Assembly (NCBI GenBank): GCA_964658445.1 | Contig: CAZZZH010000048.1 | Coordinates: forward strand, 1-21,110 | Source of the DNA: Ilyomonas sp964658445 | GTDB taxonomy: Bacteria > Bacteroidota > Bacteroidia > Chitinophagales > Chitinophagaceae | Direction of reading: 5' to 3' | Length of the DNA: 21,110 nt | In this document: positions 6,656-14,582 of the stretch, piece after piece | How positions within the stretch are numbered: the first letter of the stretch is position 1 | Layout: every line of letters begins with the position of its first letter | The notes under the pieces: model-generated | Database searches by the model: none | What the model saw: only the letters and a program-made list of their open reading frames with translations | Told to the model about the DNA's origin: nothing | Program-made: the position numbers and the translations under genes

Positions 6656-7458
6656 TTACCACTTTTTTACTGTTCATCACGCTGCAAACCTTTGCCGCCG
6701 ATACTACGTTGCAGTTACAATTAATCAAAACCATTCCCGGCAGCTTCAGTGATTTTTATTCAGATAATCTGCAGAACCTTTACCTTGTTTCGTCATCAAC
6801 CAACCAAATCAAAAAGCTAAGCAACAACGGCGATTCTGTTGCTGTCTTTAATAACGCTGTTCGCTATGGAAAAATCTACTCGTTAGATGTAACCAATCCG
6901 TTGAAAGTATTGGTGTATTATAAAAGCTTTTCCACAGTTATTGTCTTAGACCGCTTCCTTGCAACCCGCGCTATCATTGATTTGCGCAAGCTTAACATTA
7001 CGCAGGTAAAGGCAGTGGCGCAAAGCTACGACGGTAATATCTGGCTGTATGATGAAGGTGAAGGAAAGATAAAAAAGATAGATGAGAACAATAACGTTCT
7101 GCTTGAATCGGCCGACCTGCGCCTGGCGTTTGACGATTCGCTAAGCCCGCAAAAAATCATTGATGGCAATGGGCAATTATACCTTTACGATAACCGGCTT
7201 GGCTGGCTTCTTTTCGATTATTATACGGCTTTCAAAAAGCGCCTGCCGTTCGGACATTGGCAGGATGTAAGCGCCGATAACAACATCTTATCTGGACGAG
7301 ACAATAGCCATTTTTTCTACGCTTCGCAAACAGATATTGACTTTCATTCGTTGCGTAGCAACCTATCTTTTCCTGATGTTATCAAAACAGAGCGGCAGCA
7401 AAACAAGATGTATATTCTTACCAAAGATGGCTTATATGTTTACAACATCGTACCCTGA
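6643..7458 (+). CDS. Secreted protein of unknown function, propeller-like strand repeats
   Basis: 271 residues starting with a signal peptide (hydrophobic FLLFITLQTFA, likely cleaved near residues 18-19), so it is exported, probably to the periplasm. I do not recognise a named family. The chain is a series of repeated strand units, for example NLYLVSSSTNQIKKL, GNIWLYDEGEGKIKKID and GQLYLYDNRLGWLLFD, ending MYILTKDGLYVYNI; this is the look of a beta-propeller of NHL or WD-like type. No catalytic motif is evident. Its ATG overlaps the end of lpxH (ATGGGAAGAATAA holds both start and stop), implying coupled translation and perhaps a linked envelope role. A long hairpin follows immediately after its stop. 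Confidence 0.72.
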   Translation: MGRIITTFLLFITLQTFAADTTLQLQLIKTIPGSFSDFYSDNLQNLYLVSSSTNQIKKLSNNGDSVAVFNNAVRYGKIYSLDVTNPLKVLVYYKSFSTVIVLDRFLATRAIIDLRKLNITQVKAVAQSYDGNIWLYDEGEGKIKKIDENNNVLLESADLRLAFDDSLSPQKIIDGNGQLYLYDNRLGWLLFDYYTAFKKRLPFGHWQDVSADNNILSGRDNSHFFYASQTDIDFHSLRSNLSFPDVIKTERQQNKMYILTKDGLYVYNIVP

Positions 7459-7487
7459 CTTTTTAAGGAAATCCTTTCTTTAAAAAG
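7459..7487 (+). terminator. Hairpin directly after the secreted-protein gene
   Basis: CTTTTTAAGGAAA (7459-7471) pairs with TTTCTTTAAAAAG (7475-7487) over 13 base pairs with one G-T wobble and a three-base loop. It starts at the base after the stop codon. The stem is AT-rich and no T-run follows, so it may end transcription weakly or protect the 3' end. Confidence 0.5.
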
Positions 7488-7548
7488 ATGGATATTGCGC
7501 AGCTAACAACAGTCTGCCAAATCAAAAAAATCATATAAAATCTGAGTC

Positions 7549-8640
7549 ATGAAAGAAACTCCTTTTTATAAAAAACATATTGCGCTACGCGCGAAGATGG
7601 CTCCGTTTGCCGGTTACAATATGCCCATTTCGTATACCGGAATTAAGGACGAACATATGGCGGTGCGCACTAATGCCGGTGTATTTGATGTGAGCCACAT
7701 GGGAGAATTTATGGTAAAAGGCGAACAGGCTTTGGACCTCATTCAACGCGTGACTACCAATGATGCTTCGAAGCTAAAAAACGGGGAAGCGCAATACTCC
7801 TGCATGACCAGCAACACCTGCGGGATTGTGGATGATTTGATTGTGTATTGCATAGAAGGAAGCAAGACATACATGCTGGTGGTAAATGCTTCTAACATTG
7901 AAAAAGACTGGAACTGGATTGTGCAGCACAACACGCATGGCGCCGAGCTGCAGGACATTAGCGAGAGAACCTGCCTGCTGGCAATACAAGGCCCGAATGC
8001 TACCAAAGTGGTTCAGCCGCTTACGCCTGCTGATATTATGAACCTCAGGTACTACACATTTGTAAGAAGCAAATTTGCAGGTGTTGATAATGTTCTTATC
8101 AGCGCTACGGGCTATACCGGCGCAGGTGGTGTAGAGATTTATTTTGAAGATAAAGACGACCATGCAGAAAAAATATGGAATGCTATTTTCGGCGTTGGTG
8201 ATCCCTTGAGCATCCAGGCAATTGGCTTAGGTGCGCGCGATACCTTGCGACTCGAAATGGGTTATTGTTTGTATGGTAATGACATTGATGATACCACGTC
8301 TCCACTCGAAGCCAACCTCGGTTGGATTACAAAACTGAACAAGCCGGAACTCTTCCCTTCCAAAGAAAGTTTGGCAGAGCAAAAAGTAACTGGCATCAAA
8401 CGGAAATTGGTTGGCTTTGAAATGATAGACCGTGGCATCCCGCGCAGTCATTACCAGATAAAGGATAAAGACGGAAACCTTATTGGCAGTGTAACAAGTG
8501 GCACGCAATCGCCCTCTCTTGATAAGGCAATCGGGCTAGGTTATGTAGACATTGCACATGCCGGTTTAGATAGTGAAATCTACATTGACATCCGCAACCA
8601 ATTGCTGAAAGCGAAAGTGGTGAAAGTGCCGTTTAAGTAG
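7549..8640 (+). CDS. gcvT: Glycine cleavage system aminomethyltransferase GcvT
   Basis: 363 residues, normal length. The T protein transfers the methylene group from the aminomethyl-lipoyl H protein to tetrahydrofolate and releases ammonia. Motifs in order: FAGYNMPISYTG near the start, GVFDVSHMGEF (about 44-54), VTTNDASKL, GIVDDLIVY, LLAIQGPNA, SATGYTGAGGVEIYF, GARDTLRLEMGYCLYGNDI and SPLEANLGWITK, with a C-terminal GSVTSGTQSPSL barrel segment. It supplies methylene-THF, the substrate of the MetF encoded nearby, although the two are in separate units. The SRPBCC gene starts 3 bases after its stop, so gcvT leads a compact three-gene operon. No clear promoter box was found upstream. Confidence 0.94.
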   Translation: MKETPFYKKHIALRAKMAPFAGYNMPISYTGIKDEHMAVRTNAGVFDVSHMGEFMVKGEQALDLIQRVTTNDASKLKNGEAQYSCMTSNTCGIVDDLIVYCIEGSKTYMLVVNASNIEKDWNWIVQHNTHGAELQDISERTCLLAIQGPNATKVVQPLTPADIMNLRYYTFVRSKFAGVDNVLISATGYTGAGGVEIYFEDKDDHAEKIWNAIFGVGDPLSIQAIGLGARDTLRLEMGYCLYGNDIDDTTSPLEANLGWITKLNKPELFPSKESLAEQKVTGIKRKLVGFEMIDRGIPRSHYQIKDKDGNLIGSVTSGTQSPSLDKAIGLGYVDIAHAGLDSEIYIDIRNQLLKAKVVKVPFK

Positions 8641-8643
8641 GTT

Positions 8644-9126
8644 ATGCCACGCATTCATTTGACAACCGTTATCGAAGCGCCGCAGGAACGGGTGTTTAAT
8701 CTTAGCCGTAGTGTCGATCTGCATCAGCAAAGCATGAGTCATACAAACGAACGGGCGATATCCGGTAAAACAAGTGGCTTGATTGAACTGAACGAAACCG
8801 TTACCTGGGAAGCCAAACATTTGTTCAGGAAACGCTATCTCACGGTTGCCATTACGCGCATGAATGCCGATTCTTTTTTTCAGGATGAAATGATAAGCGG
8901 CGATTTTAAAACGATGATCCATGCGCATCATTTCATGCAAAAAGATAAAGGCATGACGGAGATGAAAGATGACTTTTATTTTGAGTCTCCTTGTGGCATT
9001 ATTGGACAATTGGCAAACCAACTTTTTTTGACCTGTTACATGAAAAACCTTCTTATTACCCGAAACTGTATTATTAAACAATATGCTGAAACCGACCAAT
9101 GGAAAACCGTTTTGCATGAAGAATAA
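8644..9126 (+). CDS. SRPBCC (START/Bet v1-like) family protein
   Basis: 160 residues. The opening strand IHLTTVIEAPQERVFNLSRSVDLH and the later MTEMKDDFYFESPCGIIGQLAN followed by a long C-terminal helix are typical of SRPBCC proteins, a fold with a deep hydrophobic ligand pocket; relatives bind lipids or polyketides or act in toxin-like ubiquinone-binding roles. There is no signal peptide, so it is probably cytoplasmic. The ligand is unknown. It lies 3 bases after gcvT and its last codons overlap the start of the RlpA-like gene by 11 bases, indicating an operon. Confidence 0.72.
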   Translation: MPRIHLTTVIEAPQERVFNLSRSVDLHQQSMSHTNERAISGKTSGLIELNETVTWEAKHLFRKRYLTVAITRMNADSFFQDEMISGDFKTMIHAHHFMQKDKGMTEMKDDFYFESPCGIIGQLANQLFLTCYMKNLLITRNCIIKQYAETDQWKTVLHEE

Positions 9127-9481
9127 TGCCCTGTTCTTTTTCCTGTTTTCAATCCTGCTTACTTCTCTCTTTACATCGTGTGCAAGTATCAAAGAACAAG
9201 GGCGCGCTTCTTATTATGCTGATAAATTTAGTGGCCGAAAAACAGCAAGCGGCGCAAGGTTCAGTCAGCATAAAAGAACAGCTGCACACCGCACTTTGCC
9301 GTTTGGGACAAAGCTAAAAGTAACCAACTTAGACAATGGCAAAACCGTGCATGTACGCGTGAATGACCGCGGACCTTTTGTGGAAGGTCGCATGATAGAC
9401 CTGAGTAAAAAAGCCGCACGGAAATTAGGCATGCTGAAACAGGGTGTGGCGAATGTAGAGATTAAGTATCGGAAGAAATAA
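9116..9481 (+). CDS. RlpA-like septal ring lipoprotein (double-psi beta-barrel domain)
   Basis: 121 residues from the ATG at 9116, which is preferred over an ATG at 9083 because it gives a proper lipoprotein signal: MKNNALFFFLFSILLTSLF then TSC, with Cys22 lipidated. The remainder is one double-psi beta-barrel domain: GRASYYADKFSGRKTASG (29-46), TAAHRTLPFGTKLKVTN (55-71) and VRVNDRGPFVEGRMIDLS (80-97). RlpA proteins bind or cleave peptidoglycan strands lacking stem peptides, often at the division septum. This one lacks the SPOR domain of the E. coli protein, as many Bacteroidota versions do. It overlaps the SRPBCC gene and ends before a strong shared hairpin. Confidence 0.87.
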   Translation: MKNNALFFFLFSILLTSLFTSCASIKEQGRASYYADKFSGRKTASGARFSQHKRTAAHRTLPFGTKLKVTNLDNGKTVHVRVNDRGPFVEGRMIDLSKKAARKLGMLKQGVANVEIKYRKK

Positions 9482-9517
9482 GCTTCAAAGTGTTATCAGG
9501 TTACTTAGTTCATACAA

Positions 9518-9551
9518 AAACGCTGGCAGAATTCAACCTCTGCCAGCGTTT
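9518..9551. terminator. Bidirectional terminator between rlpA-like gene and T9SS protein
   Basis: AAACGCTGGCAGA (9518-9530) pairs perfectly with TCTGCCAGCGTTT (9539-9551) across an eight-base loop. A-rich sequence before and T/A-rich sequence after the 13-bp stem give usable tails, with the better T-run on the minus strand. It sits between two converging genes. Confidence 0.85.
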
Positions 9552-9573
9552 ATAAAAACTTTATTACTTCTTT

Positions 9574-10929
9574 CTAATCCTTTACCAGCTTGCTTTCCAG
9601 CGTTTGTCCGTTAAGGATAAGCTTCACGCCATACGTACCTGCTGCAAGATTAGCAACTGGAATTACGATGTTGTTTGTCCCAATGCTTACTGCCGCTTTA
9701 CGGCTGAATAACAACTGACCATGCAAGGAATATAACAGCACAACTGCACTACCATTCTGCCGCACGGCAAAAGATACGGTTGCACTGTTATGCGCCGGGT
9801 TGGGGTAAACAAGCATCGGCCTTGTGATCTCGCTGCAGCCGCCGCTGAAAACAGGCGAGTAGGAAACATTGCCGATCTTATCCTTCATCTGAATTCTATA
9901 ATAAGCCGTTGCCTGCAGCGAAGCATCCTGATAAGAATAAACTGAGCCATTCAATGCATTGGTTGCAGCTACTGTTTGCAATGTATTCCACGTAGTTCCA
10001 TTGCTGCTTTTTTCGATGGTAAAAGAAGTTGCATTCACCTCGCTTCCGGTTTGCCATTGCAAGAGTGTATAACCATTCTGGCAAGTTGCTTTAAAAGAAA
10101 CCAGTCTTACCGGCAATACATTGGAAGCATCGGTGAGAGTAAACCAGCTTAAGCTGCTGATGTTATTTTTCTGGACAAAATTTTCGGTGGCGTTCCGTTC
10201 ATCTACACCAATATATGTCCAGCTTACACCATCATTGCTTTGCCATAAACTCAAAGTGTTTTCATCTTTGCCATTCAGCTCTGCATCTAAATAATAGAAG
10301 CGAAGCGTAGTGCTCAAAGCTGTGTTATTGGATGGCTGAATTAAGTAGCTGCGCTGAATGCCTGTGAGGCTGCTGTTGCCAGCATTCTCAAACGGTTTGT
10401 GATAACGTGCAATGCTAACCGTACCAGGGTTATTGGAGGAAGACAATACAGCACCTAAATTGCCTATGTCACTACCCGTTGAGAAATCAGCATTGTCGGC
10501 AACAACGGTAACAGAGCCGCCGGTAATGCCGGTTATGTGCGCTGTTTCGCTTTCGCCGGATAACTGCCCCGTTGTGCCTAAGCTTATTGTATGCAGGTTT
10601 AAATCAAGCAAGCCATCCACAAAGTGAAGTGTGCCGTTGACATTTACATCGCCTGTCATCAGGAGTGCAGAACCTGTTTTATTAACGGTAATATTTTTTA
10701 CGACCGACTTGCCAGCACCACCGGTTGTTGCCTGTTGCGAGCCGGTGAAAATGAGTTTACCATTTATGTTCACCGAGCCACTGTTGGCAAGGCTTGAATT
10801 GTTCAGTAAAACAACGCCTGAATCGGTATTTATGTAGGAACCTGCATTATTAACAAGATAGGTTATCTGGCTTCGCGATATGAGTGAAGCCGCCAGCAGT
10901 GTTATAAGAATACAATATCTTTTTTTCAT
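9574..10929 (-). CDS. T9SS type A sorting domain-containing secreted protein
   Basis: 451 residues with an N-terminal signal peptide (KKRYCILITLLAASLIS). Residues about 25-190 are rich in Asn, Gly, Ser and Thr and repeat short strand units around INTDSGVVLLNNSSLANSG and NVNGTLHFVDGLLDLN, suggesting a beta-helix or adhesin-like stalk. Residues about 276-363 hold a fibronectin-like module ending in TAYYRIQMKD. The last 80 residues are a type IX sorting domain, starting LVYPNPAHNS and including LAAGTYGVKL. The protein should therefore cross the outer membrane by T9SS and be released or anchored on the surface. It follows the C1q-like gene by 56 bases on the same strand. Its ligand is unknown. 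Confidence 0.87.
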   Translation of the reverse strand: MKKRYCILITLLAASLISRSQITYLVNNAGSYINTDSGVVLLNNSSLANSGSVNINGKLIFTGSQQATTGGAGKSVVKNITVNKTGSALLMTGDVNVNGTLHFVDGLLDLNLHTISLGTTGQLSGESETAHITGITGGSVTVVADNADFSTGSDIGNLGAVLSSSNNPGTVSIARYHKPFENAGNSSLTGIQRSYLIQPSNNTALSTTLRFYYLDAELNGKDENTLSLWQSNDGVSWTYIGVDERNATENFVQKNNISSLSWFTLTDASNVLPVRLVSFKATCQNGYTLLQWQTGSEVNATSFTIEKSSNGTTWNTLQTVAATNALNGSVYSYQDASLQATAYYRIQMKDKIGNVSYSPVFSGGCSEITRPMLVYPNPAHNSATVSFAVRQNGSAVVLLYSLHGQLLFSRKAAVSIGTNNIVIPVANLAAGTYGVKLILNGQTLESKLVKD

Positions 10930-10985
10930 AAAGAACAGATGATTGGAAAATTAATAAACGGTCATTCTGAAAACAGCGGCAGGTA

Positions 10986-12164
10986 TCAATACACTTGGTA
11001 GCCGGAAAAATAAGTATCGCCGATGCTGCCATTACTATCCACTTGGGTTTTTTGATCTGCATAACTAAGAAAGTAAAGATTAACCTGATCTCCGGCTTCC
11101 AGTTTTTGATTTACCGACATAATTATACTTGTTCCATAGCCGTCTATAAGTGCTATATTATTACTGACCTGCTGTTGGGCTGAACCATTAACGTTTAACC
11201 TTACCAGGTACGGAGAATTATCAATATCGCCGTTCTGGCTGGACAAAACAATCGTAACATCAAAATGGTAAAGACCATCTGATGGAGCAGTAAAATATCC
11301 GGTAGAGGAGTTGAATGCATTACCGTCGTTGAACGATGGTGTTCTATAGCTGCTTATTGTAGTTGAGCCATAAGCGTTCAATAATATATTAGCAGTCGGG
11401 CTTGCAAAAAAACCAACTTTACTGCTTGCAGCAGCGGGCATTTGCCAGATGGCAATACCATTCGCATCACTCGTCAGCACCTTACCTGCTCCTTCGCCAA
11501 TCCCGGTAAGCTGTACCGAACCACTGGTAAATAGCGCCTTTCCGGATGCAGTTCTAAAATAACCACCATATCCCGCAGTTGAGTTGCCATAAACACCAAC
11601 GCCGGAAGGAGCTTCGCCATAAACGCCCCAACCACTGCCTGCCTGGTAACCAACTGTACCAATGCCAAGGCCGGTTGTACTCCTGTTAATGCCCCGCAAG
11701 GCAGCCGAATAGGCGCCACCTGATGTTGGCAATACTTCGCCGGAAACTGCAGTAACACCACTGGTAGGTCCGGTGCCCGCTGATGCAGAAGAGGTAGAGC
11801 CATACAGCCCAACCGCATTGCCTGAGGTTGCTGTATTGCTGATGCTCAACGCCGCTGAAGAAGAGGATGTAGAAGCTGAATAAGGTAAAGTAAATGCACC
11901 TTGTTTTACCCAGCTTGTACCATCGTATATCCAGGTGGCTTTGGTGGCAGAATCGTATACTAGCAAACCGGCTTTTGGGTTTGCAATGGGGTTCGTGCTG
12001 ATGTCTTTCATGCGTGGCAGCAGCAAACCTTTATCGCTGCTTTTTAAATCAAGAATTGCACTTGGATCGGCAGTGCTGCTGTCTGTATTGATAGCAACCT
12101 GCGCATGAGAATACATTACTGCACTGAAGCAGAAAAAGAAGAGGAAGAGAAGATTTTTTTTCAT
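10986..12164 (-). CDS. Secreted protein with C-terminal C1q/TNF-like domain
   Basis: 392 residues with a signal peptide (hydrophobic LLFLFFFCFSAVMYSHA). Residues about 21-90 hold VAINTDSSTADPSAILDL and GLLLPRM, a common head of Bacteroidota surface and tail-fibre-like proteins. Residues about 105-235 carry glycine-rich repeats such as WGVYGEAPSGVGVYGNSTAG, then KVLTSDANGIAIW. The last 143 residues (250-392) fit the C1q pattern: FNSSTGYFTAPSDGLYHFDV, a middle strand set with LVRLNVNG, LEAGDQVNLYF and closing TYFSGYQVY. C1q heads trimerise and bind proteins or glycans in animals; bacterial versions are poorly understood. No type IX sorting domain is present after it, so the export route past the inner membrane is unclear. 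Confidence 0.75.
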   Translation of the reverse strand: MKKNLLFLFFFCFSAVMYSHAQVAINTDSSTADPSAILDLKSSDKGLLLPRMKDISTNPIANPKAGLLVYDSATKATWIYDGTSWVKQGAFTLPYSASTSSSSAALSISNTATSGNAVGLYGSTSSASAGTGPTSGVTAVSGEVLPTSGGAYSAALRGINRSTTGLGIGTVGYQAGSGWGVYGEAPSGVGVYGNSTAGYGGYFRTASGKALFTSGSVQLTGIGEGAGKVLTSDANGIAIWQMPAAASSKVGFFASPTANILLNAYGSTTISSYRTPSFNDGNAFNSSTGYFTAPSDGLYHFDVTIVLSSQNGDIDNSPYLVRLNVNGSAQQQVSNNIALIDGYGTSIIMSVNQKLEAGDQVNLYFLSYADQKTQVDSNGSIGDTYFSGYQVY

Positions 12165-12472
12165 TGTTTTCTATTTTAAATAAGTGGATAAAAAGAAGGT
12201 TTAGGGTTAATGAATATGCATGGTAATGAAAGGCGGCATCCTGTGTTATTGATGAACTATTTGAAAAAAGTGACTCAGCACGCTAACTAATTCAGTCAGC
12301 AATAAAACTGTTACCACAACTATAATCAGCGTGGTGGTAGCAAACAAAAAAGTATGTTTCATGATTTTTATTTTGCTGCTTTGTCGCAACAAAATTGAGA
12401 AGCTGAAACAGGATTCGGAAAGCGAACCGACGAACGGAAGGCTATAATCGTCGAAGGGAAAAAAGAGAAGCT
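12165..12472. other. Intergenic region between kinase and C1q-like gene
   Basis: 308 bases. Apart from the possible 38-codon gene at 12246-12362, it holds a weak hairpin, CGACGA (12428-12433) with TCGTCG (12448-12453), and a T-rich stretch on the minus strand soon after the kinase stop, which may end the regulatory operon. I find no clear promoter box before the C1q-like gene. Confidence 0.5.
12246..12362 (-). CDS. Possible 38-residue single-span membrane peptide
   Basis: A short frame from the ATG at 12362 to the stop at 12246. It encodes MKHTFLFATTTLIIVVVTVLLL followed by a short tail ending FFQIVHQ: one strongly hydrophobic segment with a positively charged N-terminus. It lies between the kinase gene and the C1q-like gene on the same strand. 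Support is only the composition, the ATG and the position; I do not recognise the family, and chance remains possible in AT-rich DNA. Confidence 0.35.
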   Translation of the reverse strand: MKHTFLFATTTLIIVVVTVLLLTELVSVLSHFFQIVHQ

Positions 12473-13969
12473 TTAACGACTGTTTTGCGAAGCAAAAACC
12501 AGGGTTGCACAGGTGCCATCATTACTTTCTGTACTGAATGAAACGGTAGCGCCTATCTTTTCACTCAGCTCATTTACCAGCCGCAAACCCAGGCCAGATA
12601 AGGATTTTCCGGTTTCTGCATTGGCAAGTAAAGCTTTATATTCGCTTTGCGTAAACGGCTTTCCTTCATTGCAAATGGTTAGTGCCGGTTGTAAATCGGA
12701 GTCTTGAAAGCCAATCTCTATTACCCCATTTTCCGGTGAAGCTTTCATGGCATTTTGTAACAGGTTTCTCAGAATAGTCTGCAGAAAATAAGTGTCTGCA
12801 TAAACAGACGCCGCATCCGGTATTTTATTCCTGATGACCAGTTCTTTCGATTCGCTGTTAAGTTGTAATAAATGAAGACACTGATCAACCACTGGCAGTA
12901 CTACTACCGTTGTCATCTTTGTTTCAAAACCAGCCATTTGTGTTTTACTCCACAGCAGCAGATCTTCCATTGTTTCCAGCAACGAGCCTGTGGCTTCCTG
13001 TATCTTTTGGCTTAGTTGCTGTCTCTGTACTTCATTCAGCAGCTTTGGGTTGAGTTGCTGCAGCTTTAAAAACTGGTACACCTGGCTGATGGGAGAACGC
13101 AAGTCGTGGCTGATAATGCTGAACAGCCTTGCCTTGGTAGCATTGGCTTCTTCTAAATGATTGTTCAGTACAGCCAGCGTTTTATTTTGTTTATCCAGCG
13201 TTTCAGCCGTTCGTTTTTTATTGCGGTAAATAATGGTTAACAATACAGCAATGGCGGTTAACAGTATAATGCCGGTTATCATCCACAGTGTTCGTATGCG
13301 CACAAGGGCAAGCTCTTTGTTCTTGCTTTCAATCTGTTGTTGTTTTTCTTTGTTTTGATATTTCGCCTCGTATTCTGCAATGTTCTTTTTGGTCGTTTCT
13401 GCATTTAGCGAATCGCTGATGCGGCTATAGTTTTGTAAGTGCTGAAAGGCAGACTGCCAGTTGCTTGTAGCCGCATAGCAAAGGGCTATATTCTGTTCTG
13501 CCTTACGGTAAACATCCTTGTCATAATCATAAGCTTTTGGGATGGCTTCCTGCAGTAAAGCAATGGCTTCATTATAATTCTTCCTGTTATACAATACTGA
13601 ACCGAATGTGATATTGGCTTCAATCTGCGTTTCTTCGTCGTTCGATTGCAAAGCGTATTGTTTTGCTTGTTTGCCATACGTAAACGCTGTATCCGTTTGT
13701 TTTTTCAGCAGGTAATATTCAGCCATAATACGGTTGGCATAACTTAAGTTCAGGTATAGAGTATCACCGGCATTCATCAGGCTATATAGCTGGTTATAGT
13801 AAAGCTTTGCACTGTCTTCTCTCTGCATCATGGTAAAAGCTTCTATGTACTGATTGCACAAAAAAGCTTTGCCTTCACGATACTGCGTGAGATAATCGTT
13901 TCCATAACCCAGATATTCAATAGCTTTTTCCGGCTGCTTCATCTTTAGATAACCGCCGGCCACCTGCAT
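12473..13969 (-). CDS. Sensor histidine kinase, C-terminal part (TPR, membrane span, HisKA, HATPase)
   Basis: Annotated from the internal ATG at 13969, but the frame continues upstream to the A5 tract at 14133-14137, where it joins the fragment at 14083-14580; the whole protein would be about 702 residues. This part (498 residues) has TPR-like helices to about 190, a coiled coil, one membrane span at about 228-248, a second coiled coil, and a HisKA domain with FSIISHDLRSPI (His288). The ATPase domain shows the N box NLLQNAMKASPENG, a CNEGKPF motif in place of the usual D-x-G-x-G, and GLGLRLVNELSEKIG. It is likely the partner of the LytTR regulator encoded directly upstream. As sequenced it would lack its signal peptide and first TPRs. 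Confidence 0.8.
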   Translation of the reverse strand: MQVAGGYLKMKQPEKAIEYLGYGNDYLTQYREGKAFLCNQYIEAFTMMQREDSAKLYYNQLYSLMNAGDTLYLNLSYANRIMAEYYLLKKQTDTAFTYGKQAKQYALQSNDEETQIEANITFGSVLYNRKNYNEAIALLQEAIPKAYDYDKDVYRKAEQNIALCYAATSNWQSAFQHLQNYSRISDSLNAETTKKNIAEYEAKYQNKEKQQQIESKNKELALVRIRTLWMITGIILLTAIAVLLTIIYRNKKRTAETLDKQNKTLAVLNNHLEEANATKARLFSIISHDLRSPISQVYQFLKLQQLNPKLLNEVQRQQLSQKIQEATGSLLETMEDLLLWSKTQMAGFETKMTTVVVLPVVDQCLHLLQLNSESKELVIRNKIPDAASVYADTYFLQTILRNLLQNAMKASPENGVIEIGFQDSDLQPALTICNEGKPFTQSEYKALLANAETGKSLSGLGLRLVNELSEKIGATVSFSTESNDGTCATLVFASQNSR

Positions 13970-14082
13970 GTAAGAGATGCCTATATTTTCGTTGTTGGAA
14001 GCCGGCGCATCGGTGGTCAGCTTCTTACGGTAATCAATCGCTTTCAGTTTGTACTGAATGAAGCTTTCATATTCCGATCGGT

Positions 14083-14580
14083 CTAAGTAATACTCGCCAA
14101 TGCTGCCGTTGAGAACAGCCTGCGCGTAATTATTTTTGTAGTATCGGTTATGTTCTTTATGGTTTGAATAAGACTGTCACGCTTTCTGAACCGGGCTGTT
14201 GAATAGTACATGTAATTCAGCCGCATTAAAGCATTGGTTTCATCGTGTATATCGCGGCTGATGCGTGCAAACCTCTCTGCCAGTTCATAATATCTTACTG
14301 CACTATCATAAGTGTTATCAGCATATTCATAGCCATAACCGGTGAAGTAACAGAACTTGCCAAAGTAAGAAGGATGGTTCCCCGAACAAAGGCGAATGCC
14401 TTTTTGCGAAGCTGTAATGAGCGTTTGATAATGAGCTGAATCAACCAACACAATGCAGTACTGATACCAAACTTTTATTTGCTCATCGCGGCTTTTGTAA
14501 GCGGAAAGAGAAGGTTCCTGTTGCGCTGATAAACAGCTATACAAAAAAAGAAATCCAACCGTGATCAGCCATTTCTTCAT
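14083..14580 (-). CDS. Sensor histidine kinase, N-terminal part (signal peptide and TPR), broken by frameshift
   Basis: This frame encodes a signal peptide (KKWLITVGFLFLYSCLSA) and TPR-like helices such as YDSAVRYYELAERFARISRDI, then ends after about 148 genuine residues plus 17 out-of-frame ones. Shifting by -1 at the A5 tract 14133-14137 gives KNNYAQAVLNGSIGEYYL, which reads on without interruption into the kinase at 12473-13969. Such periplasmic TPR plus membrane-spanning kinase architecture is common in Bacteroidota. The ATG at 14580 is two bases after the response-regulator stop. The break may be a sequencing error in the homopolymer, a real mutation or, less likely, programmed slippage. 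Nothing in the window decides. Confidence 0.78.
   Translation of the reverse strand: MKKWLITVGFLFLYSCLSAQQEPSLSAYKSRDEQIKVWYQYCIVLVDSAHYQTLITASQKGIRLCSGNHPSYFGKFCYFTGYGYEYADNTYDSAVRYYELAERFARISRDIHDETNALMRLNYMYYSTARFRKRDSLIQTIKNITDTTKIITRRLFSTAALASIT
14133..14137 (-). other. Frameshift site in kinase gene (A5 tract)
   Basis: The minus strand reads ACT ACA AAA ATA in the incoming frame. One extra A (six instead of five) would restore ACT ACA AAA AAT AAT TAC, the frame of the kinase. All downstream codons in that frame are open and TPR-like. Confidence 0.75.
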
Positions 14581-14582
14581 GG

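Noticed and set aside
8566..9192. 208-codon minus-strand frame opposite the SRPBCC gene
   Set aside because: It overlaps three plus-strand genes that have clear family motifs and has none of its own.
10412..10837. Two plus-strand frames opposite the T9SS protein
   Set aside because: Shadows of the Ser/Thr/Val-rich antisense gene; no start context or motif.
14083..14137. Programmed -1 ribosomal frameshifting to join the kinase halves
   Set aside because: The site A-AAA-ATA lacks a good A-site re-pairing, and I saw no obvious stimulatory stem; a missing base is simpler.
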